Notes: generated by a model from the sequence alone, not told the origin. A DNA stretch of 64,000 nt from Clostridiales bacterium UBA3758 (GCA_002371675.1 DFGE01000007.1:7715-71714), one strand, 5' to 3'; shown: positions 1 to 8,606, counted from the first letter of the stretch. A program made the numbers and translations.

Positions 1-1
1 C

Positions 2-646
2 TTCGGCGTCCCGGCCGCGTTCTCCGGCCGCAACGACCTGCTCGCCGACGGGCGGAAGTTCTCCGGCAGCGCCTATTACCGAACGGCCGGCCGCGCCTGC
101 CAGCACTGCACGCTGATGCTGGACGTGGACGCGGCGCTGCTCGCGCGCTATCTCAGCCCCTCGCAGGCAAAGCTTGAGAGCAAGGGCGTGGATTCCGTGC
201 GCTCCCGTGTCGTGAATCTGCGTGAATTTGCCCCGCAGCTCACGATCGAAGCGCTGAAGGAGGCGCTGATCGCCGCCTTTTCGCAGGCTTACGGCCTCCC
301 CGCCGAAACGCTGCGTCTCACCCAAGCGCAGCGGGAGCAGATCGCAGCGCTTGCGGCGCGCAACCGCAGCGCGGACTGGCTTTACGGCGCAAGGACCGCC
401 TTCACCTTCAGCGCGGAGGATCGCTTCCCCTGGGGCGGGGCGGAGCTTTCGCTGCAGGTCGAGCACGGCGTCATCCGCGCGGCGAAGCTCTATACCGACG
501 CGATGGACGAGCAGCTCTCCTCCCGCGTCGAGGACGCCCTGGACGGCGTCCCCTTCCGCCTCCCGGCGCTGGAGACGGCGCTGCGGGCAAGCCTCCCTGC
601 CTCCGGCGCGGAGGATCTGCTCTCGCTGCTGCGCAAAGGATTTTGA
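2..646 (+). CDS. lplA: Lipoate-protein ligase A, C-terminal 214 residues (5' end outside window)
   Basis: The gene enters from the left edge, so its start is not visible. The protein attaches lipoate (through lipoyl-AMP) to the lipoyl domains of 2-oxoacid dehydrogenase or glycine-cleavage H proteins. The visible part begins at the family motif GRNDLLADGRKFSGSAYY, which contains the lysine that contacts lipoyl-adenylate, and runs through the small C-terminal accessory domain to a TGA at 644-646. The next gene, dihydrolipoyl dehydrogenase, starts 13 bases downstream with its own GGAGG. The two are almost certainly co-transcribed, which implies a lipoylated complex encoded further upstream. Confidence 0.9.
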   Translation, partial: FGVPAAFSGRNDLLADGRKFSGSAYYRTAGRACQHCTLMLDVDAALLARYLSPSQAKLESKGVDSVRSRVVNLREFAPQLTIEALKEALIAAFSQAYGLPAETLRLTQAQREQIAALAARNRSADWLYGARTAFTFSAEDRFPWGGAELSLQVEHGVIRAAKLYTDAMDEQLSSRVEDALDGVPFRLPALETALRASLPASGAEDLLSLLRKGF

Positions 647-659
647 TTGGAGGAAGCAC

Positions 660-2042
660 ATGTACGATTATGATATCCTCGTCATCGGCGCGGGGCCTGG
701 CGGCTATGAGGCCGCGATCCGCGCCGGCAGGCTCGGCAAAAAAGTTGCCGTCATAGATGAGCGCGAAGCGGGCGGCACCTGCCTCAACCGCGGCTGCATC
801 CCCACCAAGACCCTGCTCCACGCGGCCGAGCTCTACCGCGAGGCCCTGACCGGCGCGCCGATCGGCGTCTGCGCCGCGGAGGCGAGGGTCGATCTCGGGG
901 CGATGTTCGAGCGCAGGGAGGAGGTCAGCGCGAAACTGCGCGGCGGGGTGGAGGCCCTCTTCAAGGCCGCAAAGGTCGATTTTCTGCACGGCCGCGGCTG
1001 CGTCGTCGCGCCGCACAGCGTGAAGATCGTCTCCGCGGAGGGCGAGCAGACCTGCAGCGCCGACGCGATCCTGATCGCGACCGGCGCCGTCCCCGCGACC
1101 CCGCCGATCCCCGGCCTGGAGATGCCGGGCGTGTGGAGCTCGGAGGACGTGCTGCGCGGCCTGGAACGCCTGCCGGCCTCCCTTACCATCATCGGCGGCG
1201 GGGTCATCGGCGCGGAGTTTGCGACCTTCTTTGCAGATCTCGGCGTGAGCGTCACGCTGCTCGAGGGCATGGATCGGCTCTTGCCCACGATGGACAGGGA
1301 ATTCGGCCAGAACCTCGCGATGATCTTCAAAAAACGCGGCGTCGCGGTGCAGACCGGCGCGCTGGTCTCCTCCATCGGGAAGACCGACGCGGGCTTTGCC
1401 GTATGCTATGCGCAGAAGGGCAGGGAAGCGCGCTGCGAGAGCGAGGCCGTGCTCAGCGCCATCGGCCGCCGCCCATACTGGGACGGCGTGTTCGCCCCGG
1501 GCCTCGAGCCCGCCGCGGACCATGGGCGGCTTCTGGTCGACGGGAAGTTTGAGACCTCCCTCCCCGGCGTGTACGCCGTCGGAGACGTGTCCTCGCCCAT
1601 CCAGCTGGCGAGCGTCGCGAAGGCGCAGGGCGTCGCCTGTGTGGAGCGCCTCTGCGGCCTTGAGCCCGCGCAGGATCTCTCGCTGATCCCGCTCTCGGCC
1701 TTCTGCCGCCCGGAGGTCGCCTCCGTGGGGCTCACCGAGGCGGAGGCAAAGGAGCGCCAGATCCCCGTGAAGATCGGCAAGGGACTCACGAGCGCCAACG
1801 GCCGCAGCATCATCCTCGAAGCCGATCGCGGCTTCATGAAGCTGCTCGCCCACGCCGAGACCGGCAGGCTCATCGGCGCGCAGCTCATGTGCACCCACGC
1901 CAACGAGATGATCACCCTCCTCACCGCCGCAATCGCCAACGGCCTCACGGCCGCGCAGCTGCGCCGCGCCGTGCATCCGCACCCCAGCTTTGAGGAGACC
2001 CTGAGCGACGCACTGGACGAGCTGCTGAAAAAGCTCGGTTGA
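660..2042 (+). CDS. lpdA: Dihydrolipoyl dehydrogenase (E3)
   Basis: FAD-dependent E3 subunit (460 aa) that reoxidises dihydrolipoamide with NAD+ in pyruvate/2-oxoacid dehydrogenase or glycine-cleavage complexes; cytoplasmic. The N-terminal Rossmann motif GAGPGGYEAA lies at residues 10-19. The redox disulfide is in GGTCLNRGCIPTK (Cys41/Cys46). A second, NAD-binding GGGVIGAEFA motif follows near residue 180, and the C-terminal HPHPSFEE holds the His/Glu active-site pair. No lipoyl domain is fused at the N-terminus. The start at 660 is set by TTGGAGGAAGCACATG. It lies directly behind lplA. Confidence 0.95.
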   Translation: MYDYDILVIGAGPGGYEAAIRAGRLGKKVAVIDEREAGGTCLNRGCIPTKTLLHAAELYREALTGAPIGVCAAEARVDLGAMFERREEVSAKLRGGVEALFKAAKVDFLHGRGCVVAPHSVKIVSAEGEQTCSADAILIATGAVPATPPIPGLEMPGVWSSEDVLRGLERLPASLTIIGGGVIGAEFATFFADLGVSVTLLEGMDRLLPTMDREFGQNLAMIFKKRGVAVQTGALVSSIGKTDAGFAVCYAQKGREARCESEAVLSAIGRRPYWDGVFAPGLEPAADHGRLLVDGKFETSLPGVYAVGDVSSPIQLASVAKAQGVACVERLCGLEPAQDLSLIPLSAFCRPEVASVGLTEAEAKERQIPVKIGKGLTSANGRSIILEADRGFMKLLAHAETGRLIGAQLMCTHANEMITLLTAAIANGLTAAQLRRAVHPHPSFEETLSDALDELLKKLG

Positions 2043-2437
2043 AGCGGCAGCCGCCGAGCATTTTGCTTCAGGCAAAATGCTGTTACCGGAAAAGCCCGCA
2101 ATATCGGGCTTTTCCGGCGGCGGTTTCTTGTATTCGAGGCGGGCCTTGCCCCCTCGAGCTCCCCCGCTGCTCTGTCCTCCCGCCTTATCGCAGGTTTTTT
2201 GACAGTCGCAGGAAACGCGCCCGGAAAACTGGGCGCGTTTCAAGCTGTCGACAAAGTGTCGACAGCTTGAAAGGCAAAAATGAAAACTTCCGAAAAAGTT
2301 TCCATTTTTGCATATATTGAACGTGAAGAGGGGATTACCGTCCCCTCTTCACAATCTCCCCATGCGAAACGAACCATTGCCGCAAGGGTTTGTCTACAGT
2401 CTGAAACGCGCCCGGGAAAACCGGGCGCGTTTCTTTT
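2043..2437. other. 395-bp gene-free region made almost entirely of hairpins
   Basis: This gap separates the convergent lpdA and aldo/keto reductase genes. It contains one copy of a 163-bp dispersed repeat (2048-2210) and then five consecutive near-perfect inverted repeats, ending in an intrinsic terminator at 2403-2441. I see no supported protein-coding gene in it. Confidence 0.8.
2048..2210 (+). repeat. 163-bp dispersed hairpin repeat, copy 1
   Basis: It aligns without any insertion or deletion to 41438-41600 (constant offset 39390), with about a dozen substitutions. Internal inverted repeats are GCATTTTGC/GCAAAATGC, then GGAAAAGCCCG/CGGGCTTTTCC, then TCGAGG.../CCCTCGA. It lies just after lpdA on the same strand. 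Confidence 0.9.
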
Positions 2438-2441
2438 TTAT
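2403..2441. terminator. Intrinsic terminator between lpdA and the aldo/keto reductase
   Basis: A perfect stem GAAACGCGCCCGG / CCGGGCGCGTTTC with an AAAA-containing loop is followed by TTTTTT on the plus strand. The same stem occurs almost identically at about 2212-2241. It serves the convergent lpdA and reductase genes. Confidence 0.75.
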
Positions 2442-3577
2442 TCAAAGGTTTCGGCCGTCTGCGCGAGCAGCTCGCGGATCGGCAGATGCTGGGGACAGAC
2501 ACGCTCGCAGCCGCCGCAGCGGATGCAGTCGCTCGCCTTGCCGTGCCCCTTGGTGGTGAGCACGTCGTCGTAATAGAAATTCTGGTTCCAGGAGGGGAAC
2601 TGCTTCTTCGCGTTCATCAGCGCGAACATATCCGGGATCAGGATGTCCATCGGGCAGTGGTTCTCCTGCACGCAGTAGCGGCAGGCCGTGCAGCCGATGA
2701 GCTGCCGGGCGCGGAAGACCTCCCGCACCTTTGCAATCGCCTCTTTTTCCTCCTCGCTGAGATGTCGGTAATCCTGCATGAAGCTGGTGTTGTCCCGCAT
2801 CTGCTCGATCGTGCTCATGCCGGAGAGCACCATGCGGATGTTCTCGAAGTCCGCCGCGAAGCGCAGCGCGTAGCTGGCGCTCGAGGGGCGGGGCTCCGCC
2901 GGATGCAGCGCGTCGAGAACCGCCTGCGCGTCCGCCGGCAGCGCCGCGAGCGTACCGCCCTTGACCGGTTCCATGACGATGACGGGCTTGCCGTGCTTTG
3001 CGGCGACCTCATAGACCTTGCGCGATTCGACGCCCGCGTCCTCGTAGTCGACGTAGTTGAACTGGATCTGCACGATCTCGATCTGCGGATACTCCGTGAG
3101 GATCTGCTCGAGCACCTCGGCCTTGTCGTGGAACGAGATGCCCACATGGCGCACAAGCCCCTCCTCCTTGAGCGCGAAGGCCGTCTCGTAGGCGCGGCAG
3201 CGCTTGAATTTGGCGTAGGTGCCGGCGTTCTGCGAATGCATGAGGTAGAAATCGAAGTAGTCCACACCGCAGGCCTCGAGCTGGCGCAGCAGCAGCGGGC
3301 GGATCTCCTCCTGCGACTGAAAATAGGTGCCGGTCAGCTTGTCGGTGAGAATATACTCGCTGCGGGCGTGGCGGCTGGTGAGAAAGGCGCGGATCGCCGG
3401 CTCGCTCTTGCCGTCGATATAGCCGTGGGCGGTGTCGAAGTAGTTGAAGCCCTTCTCCAAAAACAGGTCGGCCATCTCGGCGCACTGCTCCAGATCCACC
3501 TCACCGTTGGGCAGCATCGGCAGACGCATGCAGCCGAAGCCGAAGTTCTTTTTCACTTCCGGGAAACAGGATATCAT
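2438..3577 (-). CDS. Aldo/keto reductase with C-terminal 4Fe-4S ferredoxin domain
   Basis: A 379-residue cytoplasmic oxidoreductase of the iron-sulfur aldo/keto reductase subgroup common in anaerobes. The N-terminal TIM barrel starts FGFGCMRLP and has the family pattern FDTAHGY with the catalytic Asp/Tyr, followed by a lysine (DKLTG) and a histidine (YLMHSQ). The C-terminus has CTACRYCVQENHCPMDI and CIRCGGCERVCPQ, two Cys-rich motifs typical of 4Fe-4S clusters. The start at 3577 is chosen because AAGGAGGAAAACGAC precedes it; a further in-frame ATG 14 codons upstream has no such site. The substrate cannot be deduced. Confidence 0.88.
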   Translation of the reverse strand: MISCFPEVKKNFGFGCMRLPMLPNGEVDLEQCAEMADLFLEKGFNYFDTAHGYIDGKSEPAIRAFLTSRHARSEYILTDKLTGTYFQSQEEIRPLLLRQLEACGVDYFDFYLMHSQNAGTYAKFKRCRAYETAFALKEEGLVRHVGISFHDKAEVLEQILTEYPQIEIVQIQFNYVDYEDAGVESRKVYEVAAKHGKPVIVMEPVKGGTLAALPADAQAVLDALHPAEPRPSSASYALRFAADFENIRMVLSGMSTIEQMRDNTSFMQDYRHLSEEEKEAIAKVREVFRARQLIGCTACRYCVQENHCPMDILIPDMFALMNAKKQFPSWNQNFYYDDVLTTKGHGKASDCIRCGGCERVCPQHLPIRELLAQTAETFE

Positions 3578-3615
3578 GTCGTTTTCCTCCTTTTTCGATG
3601 CTCCGTGTTCCGTTT

Positions 3616-5310
3616 TCACTCTTTTTTCGCGGGAAAAAGGGACTCCGCCCGGCGCGCGTCCTCAGCGCGGTAGAGCACCAGCTTGTCGCCGCGGCGGAGC
3701 GTGGTGTTGCCCTTGGGGATGATGACCTCGCTGCCGCGCTCGATGAGAATGATGAGCTCCCCGGCGGGAAGCGGCAGGGCGGAAACCGGCTTGCCTGCGC
3801 TGCGCGCATCGACAAACTGCTCGCGCAGCCGCACCCCCTGGATCTGCACCGGGGTCTTGGCGGAGAGCGTGAGGCGGTCGCCCGCGAGGATGACGGTGTC
3901 GCCGTTGGGGGCGATGTTCTCGTAGGACTCGCGCAGGTGGAGCTTGCGCAGCGCCTTCTCTCCCGCGCCGCCGGCGGGCTGCTTTTTCCGCTGCAGCAGC
4001 ACGAGCAGGGTGTCCGGCGGGAGTGTCATGTCCCGGAGCTTGCGTCCGGCCCACTTGTGCTGCTCGGGCACCTCAAACTGGATGAACTGCACCGGGGTCT
4101 CGGCGCTGTAGTCGTTGAAGGTGCGCATGACGTCTTCGTCGCCGCCGATCATGCCCGTCCGCTCGGCGACCTTCGGCAGCAGCGTACCCTGCAGCAGGAT
4201 GGAGAAGATAACGACCGAGAAGACAAGCGAGAAAATATCCACCTCCATGTTCGCCGCTCCGATGCGTGTCGTGGCCATGACGGCGAAGACGATGGAGGCC
4301 GCGCCGCGCAGCCCCGCCCAGGAGACGAGCGCGCGCTGCGGATGCCTGGCTCCGAAGGGGAGCAGCAGCGCCGTGACCGCGGCGGGCCGGGCCGCGACCG
4401 TCAGGATCAGGGCGACGGCGAGAGCCTCGGGCAGGACCTTCGGCAGCTGCGAGGGCGTGCACAGAAGCCCCAGCAGAAAGAACAGCACCATCTGCATCAG
4501 CCCCGTGATCCCGTCAAAAAAATGCACGAGCTCGCGCTTTTTTGGCAGGTCGCTGTTGCCTACGATCAGACCCACGAGGTAGGCCGAGAGGAAGCCGTTG
4601 CCGCCGAAGAAGGCGGGGAGCGCATAGCTCAGCAGCGCCATGGCCAGCACAAAGATCGCGGCGAAGCCGGGGGAGAAGCTGAAGCGGTTGAGGAACGTGC
4701 GGCCCGCCAGCGCGAGGATCACGCCGAAGCCGACGCCGAACGCGATCTGCTTGATCAACAGCAGCGGGATGTTCAGCTCCCCGCTGCCCGTGATGAGAGC
4801 GGTCACCACGACGGTCATCATATAGGCCGCCGGGTCGTTCGAGCCGCTCTCGACCTCCAGGAGCGAGGCCGTATTGTCCTTGAGGTTGAGCCGCTTGGAG
4901 CGCAGGATAGAGAACACAGAGGCCGCGTCCGTCGAGGCCAGCACCGAGCCGATCAGAAAGCCGTAAACCCAGCTCACGCGCAGCAGATACCGGCAGAGCA
5001 CGGCCGTGACGGAGGCCGTCAGCACAACCCCGGCCGTTGAGAGTATGACGGCTCTGCCGGCCACGCGGCGCGCGGCCGCCCAGTTGGTGCCGAAGCCGCC
5101 GTAGAACATAATGAAAATCAGCGCGACTGTGGCCGCGTTTTCCGCCGCAGGGAAATTGTCAAAGTCGATATGGAAGATCCCGTCGACGCCGCAGACCATG
5201 CCCAGGAGGATGAAGGCCAGCAGCGCAGGCACGCCGATGCGGTCGGAGAGCTTGTTGAAGAGGATGCAGGCAATGATGACCAGAGCTGCAAACAACAGTA
5301 CGACTTCCAT
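3616..5310 (-). CDS. K+/H+ antiporter, CPA1 family with RCK_C domains (CvrA/NhaP2 type)
   Basis: A 564-residue integral membrane antiporter. About twelve hydrophobic segments cover residues 1-390 (start MEVVLLFAALVIIACILF). They include the CPA motif GSVLASTDAASVFSIL with its transport-site aspartate, and ESGSNDPAAYM. The soluble C-terminus carries TrkA-C/RCK_C folds, with GRKLRDMTLPPDTLLVLLQR and a second ending TTLRRGDKLVLY, which are expected to bind a regulatory ligand. It follows no partner gene and looks monocistronic. GAGAGGGGGCATGTCCCATG supports the start at 5310. Ion specificity (K+ versus Na+) is inference from the family. Confidence 0.87.
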   Translation of the reverse strand: MEVVLLFAALVIIACILFNKLSDRIGVPALLAFILLGMVCGVDGIFHIDFDNFPAAENAATVALIFIMFYGGFGTNWAAARRVAGRAVILSTAGVVLTASVTAVLCRYLLRVSWVYGFLIGSVLASTDAASVFSILRSKRLNLKDNTASLLEVESGSNDPAAYMMTVVVTALITGSGELNIPLLLIKQIAFGVGFGVILALAGRTFLNRFSFSPGFAAIFVLAMALLSYALPAFFGGNGFLSAYLVGLIVGNSDLPKKRELVHFFDGITGLMQMVLFFLLGLLCTPSQLPKVLPEALAVALILTVAARPAAVTALLLPFGARHPQRALVSWAGLRGAASIVFAVMATTRIGAANMEVDIFSLVFSVVIFSILLQGTLLPKVAERTGMIGGDEDVMRTFNDYSAETPVQFIQFEVPEQHKWAGRKLRDMTLPPDTLLVLLQRKKQPAGGAGEKALRKLHLRESYENIAPNGDTVILAGDRLTLSAKTPVQIQGVRLREQFVDARSAGKPVSALPLPAGELIILIERGSEVIIPKGNTTLRRGDKLVLYRAEDARRAESLFPAKKE

Positions 5311-5722
5311 GGGACATGCCCCCTCTCTTCTCGATGAGCCGGCAGGCGATAGCGCGCCAAATCCTGCAGCGGGATCTGCCCGCATTCAAGCTCCAGGCAA
5401 ACGGAGAAACTGAAATACGCCGCTGTAAGCATTATATCAAGGATACAGCGGAAAGGCAAGCCGCGCCAAAATGCGCGCGCCCGGGCGGCTTTTCCCATCG
5501 CTCCTGAGCCCGGCCGGGAACACCTGCGTGGGGACGGATTCTTTCAAAAGAATTGACATCGCGCCCCGCGGTCTGTCATTGTGAAACAGAGAGCTTATAC
5601 TAACACCTAATAAAAAGCCTTGATTCTTTCCAGCCGGAATTGTGCCATACTCCGTTTCGTCGGCACAAGCTCCGCCTCGTCTGGCGCAAATTCCACTCGA
5701 AAATCTTTTGAACTCTCTTAGC

Positions 5723-5867
5723 AGCAAAACAGCAGGACTGTTTTGCCGTATATTCGTTGCAATGAGCATCGGGAAAATGATTTTTAGCATCATTCTCTGC
5801 CAAACTTGTCGCTTGGCAGCGAAATCAATCGAATCCTCGATTGATTTCGCCATCCGATGAGCATTAT
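5723..5867. repeat. Hairpin-array repeat, partial copy (family of 19870-20073)
   Basis: It matches the right two thirds of the 19870-20073 element. In order it has GCAAAACAGC/GCTGTTTTGC-type, CTGCCAAAC/GCTTGGCAG and GAAATCAATCGA/TCGATTGATTTC stems, then the terminal sequence TTTCGCCATCCGATGAGCATTA. The left terminal repeat is absent or unrecognisable. Confidence 0.85.
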
Positions 5868-5881
5868 CAGAACGAAAATCG

Positions 5882-5917
5882 GGACCGCTGCAAAATGAGA
5901 GTTTTGCAGCGGCCCCT
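5882..5917 (-). terminator. Terminator of the SpoVK-like gene
   Basis: Read on the minus strand, GGGGCCGCTGCAAAAC and its complement form a long stem just past the stop at 5946. It is followed by a weak T tract (ATTTTCGTT). Confidence 0.55.
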
Positions 5918-5945
5918 TGTTAGTATTGTCCCGGCGATCCCGCTC

Positions 5946-7427
5946 TCATCCCTCCGCGCTCTCGCTGCGGGCGGGCTCTTCCGCGGGCGCGTCCTCGGGG
6001 ACTTCTTCGCCCTCTTCGGAATCCTCCAGATCCTGCGGGAGCACGGTCATGAGATCCTCCTTGGTCGGAGCTTCCATCGCCGCCACGCGGTTGGCCTGGC
6101 GGACGACCATATCCTCAAAGCAGTTGCGCACGTCGCGGCCGTTGCCGAAGTTGTCGTCGCGCTCCTCGTAGAGGCGCTTGAAGAACTCGACGGCCGCCGT
6201 CTCGGTCTCGGGCGTGAGGGTGTAGCCGTTCTTGTCGCAGCGCTTGCGGAACATCGCCATCAGCTGCTCCCCGTTGTAATCCGGGAAGAATATATACTTG
6301 TTGAAGCGGGATTCCAGGCCGGGGTTGGAGGAGATGAACTTCTCCATCGGCACGGTATAGCCCGCGACAATGACGATCAGATCGTCCCGGTGATCCTCCA
6401 TGGCCTTGAGCAGGGTCTCGATGGCCTCGCGGCCGAAGTCGTTCTCGCCGCCGGAGGAAAGGGAGTAGGCCTCGTCGATGAACAGCACGCCGCCGAGGGC
6501 GGACTTGATGACCTCCTGGGTCTTGAGCGCGGTCTGCCCGACGTAGCCTGCGACGAGGCCGGAGCGGTCCACCTCCACGAGCTGCCCCTTGCTCAATACG
6601 CCGATGGCGGCGTAGAGCCCGGAGACGAGGCGAGCGACCGTCGTCTTGCCGGTGCCGGGGTTGCCGACGAAGACCATGTGCAGGCTCATCGGCGGCACGG
6701 GCAGATCGTTCTCGCTGCGCAGCTGGCGCACCTTGACGAGGTTCATGAGGTTCTTGACGTCCTTCTTGACATCCTCGAGGCCCACCAGATCCTCCAGCTC
6801 GGCCATGAGCGCGTCAAAGTCAGGCTTCTTCGTCTCCTCCGCTGCGCTCTCCGCTTTGGCTTCGCCCCCGGAGGCCTGCACCTGGGTCTTGTATTTCTCC
6901 TGGAAGCCCGGCTCCCCGCTCGTCACATAGTCGAGAGGATTGAGCCCCTCGCGGCTCTTCTTCACGCCCGTCGTGTCGCAGATCGCCGTGAGGCGGTCGG
7001 TGCACTCGGTGATATAGGAGGCCTCGGCGTAGGTCACGTCGTCGTCCACGGCGGCGAGGTAGAGCAGGATGTTAGTCGTCATGCGGATGAAGGTGCGCGA
7101 GCTCTCGGTGCGGCGCTTGACGTCGCTCTCGGCCATGTTCCAGAAGAACACCGGCGGGAGGAACACATCCTCCTCTACGGCGGCGCTGGTGAGGTTCCAG
7201 AGCAGCCAATTGGGCTTGGCGCGGCCGCGGGAGTAGATCTCGTTGGCCATATCGACATGGCGCTGGGTGATGCCGCCGGAGCGGCTCCAGAGGCTCAGGG
7301 CGCACTTGGTCATGAAATCGTCCAGCTCGGGGGCGAGATTCGCGCTGCCAATGCGGTAAAAGGCGTCGGTATTGGCAATATAGATCTTATGAAACTCCTC
7401 GGGGGAGCGGCTCCAGGTCGTAGGCAT
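5946..7427 (-). CDS. AAA+ ATPase of the SpoVK/CbbX family
   Basis: A 493-residue cytoplasmic ATPase. Residues 1-190 form a poorly conserved helical region; LAAVDDDVTYAEASYI near 125-139 resembles the TerB fold. The AAA+ domain has Walker A GNPGTGKTT (255-263), the pore-loop segment GYVGQTALKT, Walker B VLFIDEAYSL (314-323) and the arginine-finger region SRFNKYIFF. CbbX/SpoVK proteins act as remodelling ATPases: Rubisco activase in some bacteria, a sporulation protein in Bacillus. The target here is unknown. The acidic tail is unusually long. AGGAGAAACGCCTT precedes the start. It appears monocistronic. Confidence 0.85.
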   Translation of the reverse strand: MPTTWSRSPEEFHKIYIANTDAFYRIGSANLAPELDDFMTKCALSLWSRSGGITQRHVDMANEIYSRGRAKPNWLLWNLTSAAVEEDVFLPPVFFWNMAESDVKRRTESSRTFIRMTTNILLYLAAVDDDVTYAEASYITECTDRLTAICDTTGVKKSREGLNPLDYVTSGEPGFQEKYKTQVQASGGEAKAESAAEETKKPDFDALMAELEDLVGLEDVKKDVKNLMNLVKVRQLRSENDLPVPPMSLHMVFVGNPGTGKTTVARLVSGLYAAIGVLSKGQLVEVDRSGLVAGYVGQTALKTQEVIKSALGGVLFIDEAYSLSSGGENDFGREAIETLLKAMEDHRDDLIVIVAGYTVPMEKFISSNPGLESRFNKYIFFPDYNGEQLMAMFRKRCDKNGYTLTPETETAAVEFFKRLYEERDDNFGNGRDVRNCFEDMVVRQANRVAAMEAPTKEDLMTVLPQDLEDSEEGEEVPEDAPAEEPARSESAEG

Positions 7428-7490
7428 AAGGCGTTTCTCCTGTCTGTCTTTTGTGTCCGCGGCGCACGGCCGCGAGGCTCGTACCCTTTA

Positions 7491-7685
7491 TTATAATACA
7501 AATCTGCCGCCGGTCAAGCGGGGATTGCCCTCGCGCTCCGGCTTTTTGTACTGCCGCCGCGGCATCAGCACGACGCCGCAGCGATCCGCCTGGCTCTGCG
7601 CGGAGCGTGCCGCGCCGACCCGCTTCCAGACCGCGTCAAAATGCCGCAGCGCCTCTGCCGCGCGCCTCTCGTCAAATTTCTCCAT
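7491..7685 (-). CDS. Small basic hypothetical protein (64 aa)
   Basis: A short frame preceded by an excellent ribosome site (AGGAGGGTGAGAACATG). The product begins MEKFDERRAAEALRHF and has a basic C-terminal half (PRRQYKKPERE). No domain is recognisable and no membrane segment is present. It lies between the SpoVK-like gene (same strand, 63 bp further on) and the divergent rsmE promoter. The ribosome site and position support it as a real gene. Its GC-rich composition could also allow a chance frame. Confidence 0.5.
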   Translation of the reverse strand: MEKFDERRAAEALRHFDAVWKRVGAARSAQSQADRCGVVLMPRRQYKKPEREGNPRLTGGRFVL

Positions 7686-7736
7686 GTTCTCACCCTCCTG
7701 TCCGGGTTTTTTCTCCCCGCCATTCTACGCCGCCAC

Positions 7737-7765
7737 TTGAAATGCCGTGCCAAATATGCGATAAT
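7737..7765 (+). promoter_or_regulatory. Sigma-A type promoter of rsmE-deoD
   Basis: TTGAAA at 7737-7742 and GATAAT at 7760-7765 are separated by 17 bp. The rsmE start codon is at 7798. Confidence 0.75.
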
Positions 7766-7797
7766 AAATAAAGATTGCAAAGGAAGGCGGAGACGAC

Positions 7798-8532
7798 ATG
7801 GCGCGATTTTTCATGGCGGGAACCAACCTGGCCGGCGGCACGGCTATTATCCGCGGGCGGGACGCCGAGCACGTGAAGGTGCTGCGGCTGCGCCCGGGCG
7901 AGGACGTCGTCATCAGCGACGCGCAGGGCACGGATTACAAATGCCGCCTCGTCGAGACCCGCAAGGACGAGGCCGAGTTTGAGATCGTTGAGGTCGTCCC
8001 CTGTCCGGCGGAGCCCAGCGTCGAGGTCTCGGTGATCTGCGGGCTGCCCAAGGGTGACAAGACCGAGTATATCATCCAGAAATGCGTCGAGGCCGGCGCG
8101 CATGACATCTCGTTTTTCCAGGCCAATCGCTGCGTCGCCAGGCCCGACGCGCCGGAGAAGAAGCTCGAGCGCTGGCAGCGCATCGCCGAGGAGGCCGCCA
8201 AGCAGTCCGGCCGCGGGATCATCCCGCAGGTGGGCTGGCTGGAGGACTACGCCGCCGTGCTGGACAAGGCGATCAAGAAGGATCTCGCCGTGCTGCTCTA
8301 CGAGACCGGGGAGCGCGAAGGGCTCGACACGGTGCTCAACAGCGGCGGGCATGACATCAAATCCGCCGCGCTCATCACCGGGCCGGAGGGCGGCTTCGCA
8401 GAGTTCGAGGTGAAGCTCGCGCGGATCGCGGGGCTGCGCATCTGCTCGATGGGCGAGCGCATCCTCCGCTGCGAGACAGCGCCGGTCGTGGCGCTCACGG
8501 CCGTGATGTACGCCACCGGGAACCTCTCCTGA
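7798..8532 (+). CDS. rsmE: 16S rRNA (uracil-1498-N3)-methyltransferase RsmE
   Basis: A 244-residue SPOUT-class methyltransferase that modifies U1498 of 16S rRNA in the decoding region using SAM. The N-terminal PUA-like half has RGRDAEHVKVLRLRPGE. The C-terminal trefoil-knot half has ALITGPEGGF and SMGERILRCETAPVVAL, the two family signatures that form the SAM pocket. Length matches the family (about 240-250 aa). The purine nucleoside phosphorylase gene follows 74 bp downstream on the same strand and probably shares the promoter. Confidence 0.95.
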   Translation: MARFFMAGTNLAGGTAIIRGRDAEHVKVLRLRPGEDVVISDAQGTDYKCRLVETRKDEAEFEIVEVVPCPAEPSVEVSVICGLPKGDKTEYIIQKCVEAGAHDISFFQANRCVARPDAPEKKLERWQRIAEEAAKQSGRGIIPQVGWLEDYAAVLDKAIKKDLAVLLYETGEREGLDTVLNSGGHDIKSAALITGPEGGFAEFEVKLARIAGLRICSMGERILRCETAPVVALTAVMYATGNLS

Positions 8533-8606
8533 GTTGCTCTGTACAGACGGGGCTGCCGGCAGCCCCCCGAACCACCATATCATGCATCTTGAAAGGAGAC
8601 GTATTT

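Larger units (their letters stand above)
5311..5945. other. 635-bp gene-free region upstream of the antiporter, with a dispersed repeat
   Basis: The region lies between the antiporter start and the 3' end of the SpoVK-like gene (both minus strand). It contains a partial hairpin-array repeat (5723-5867) and a terminator for the SpoVK-like gene (5882-5917). Long reading frames here follow the palindromes and have no ribosome sites, so I do not call them genes. The antiporter promoter should be in 5311-5700 but I could not single one out. Confidence 0.6.

Noticed and set aside
471..2243. Long antisense frames opposite lpdA
   Set aside because: They mirror the GC-rich third-position pattern of lpdA and have no ribosome site or family motifs.
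2486..5040. Long plus-strand frames opposite the aldo/keto reductase and the antiporter
   Set aside because: The minus-strand genes carry clear domains and ribosome sites; the opposite frames have low-complexity Arg/Glu/His-rich sequence only.
5437..5853. Frames in the hairpin element (products beginning MAKSIE...)
   Set aside because: The similar product at 19877-20059 arises from the same palindromic DNA. Length differs between copies and there is no ribosome site.
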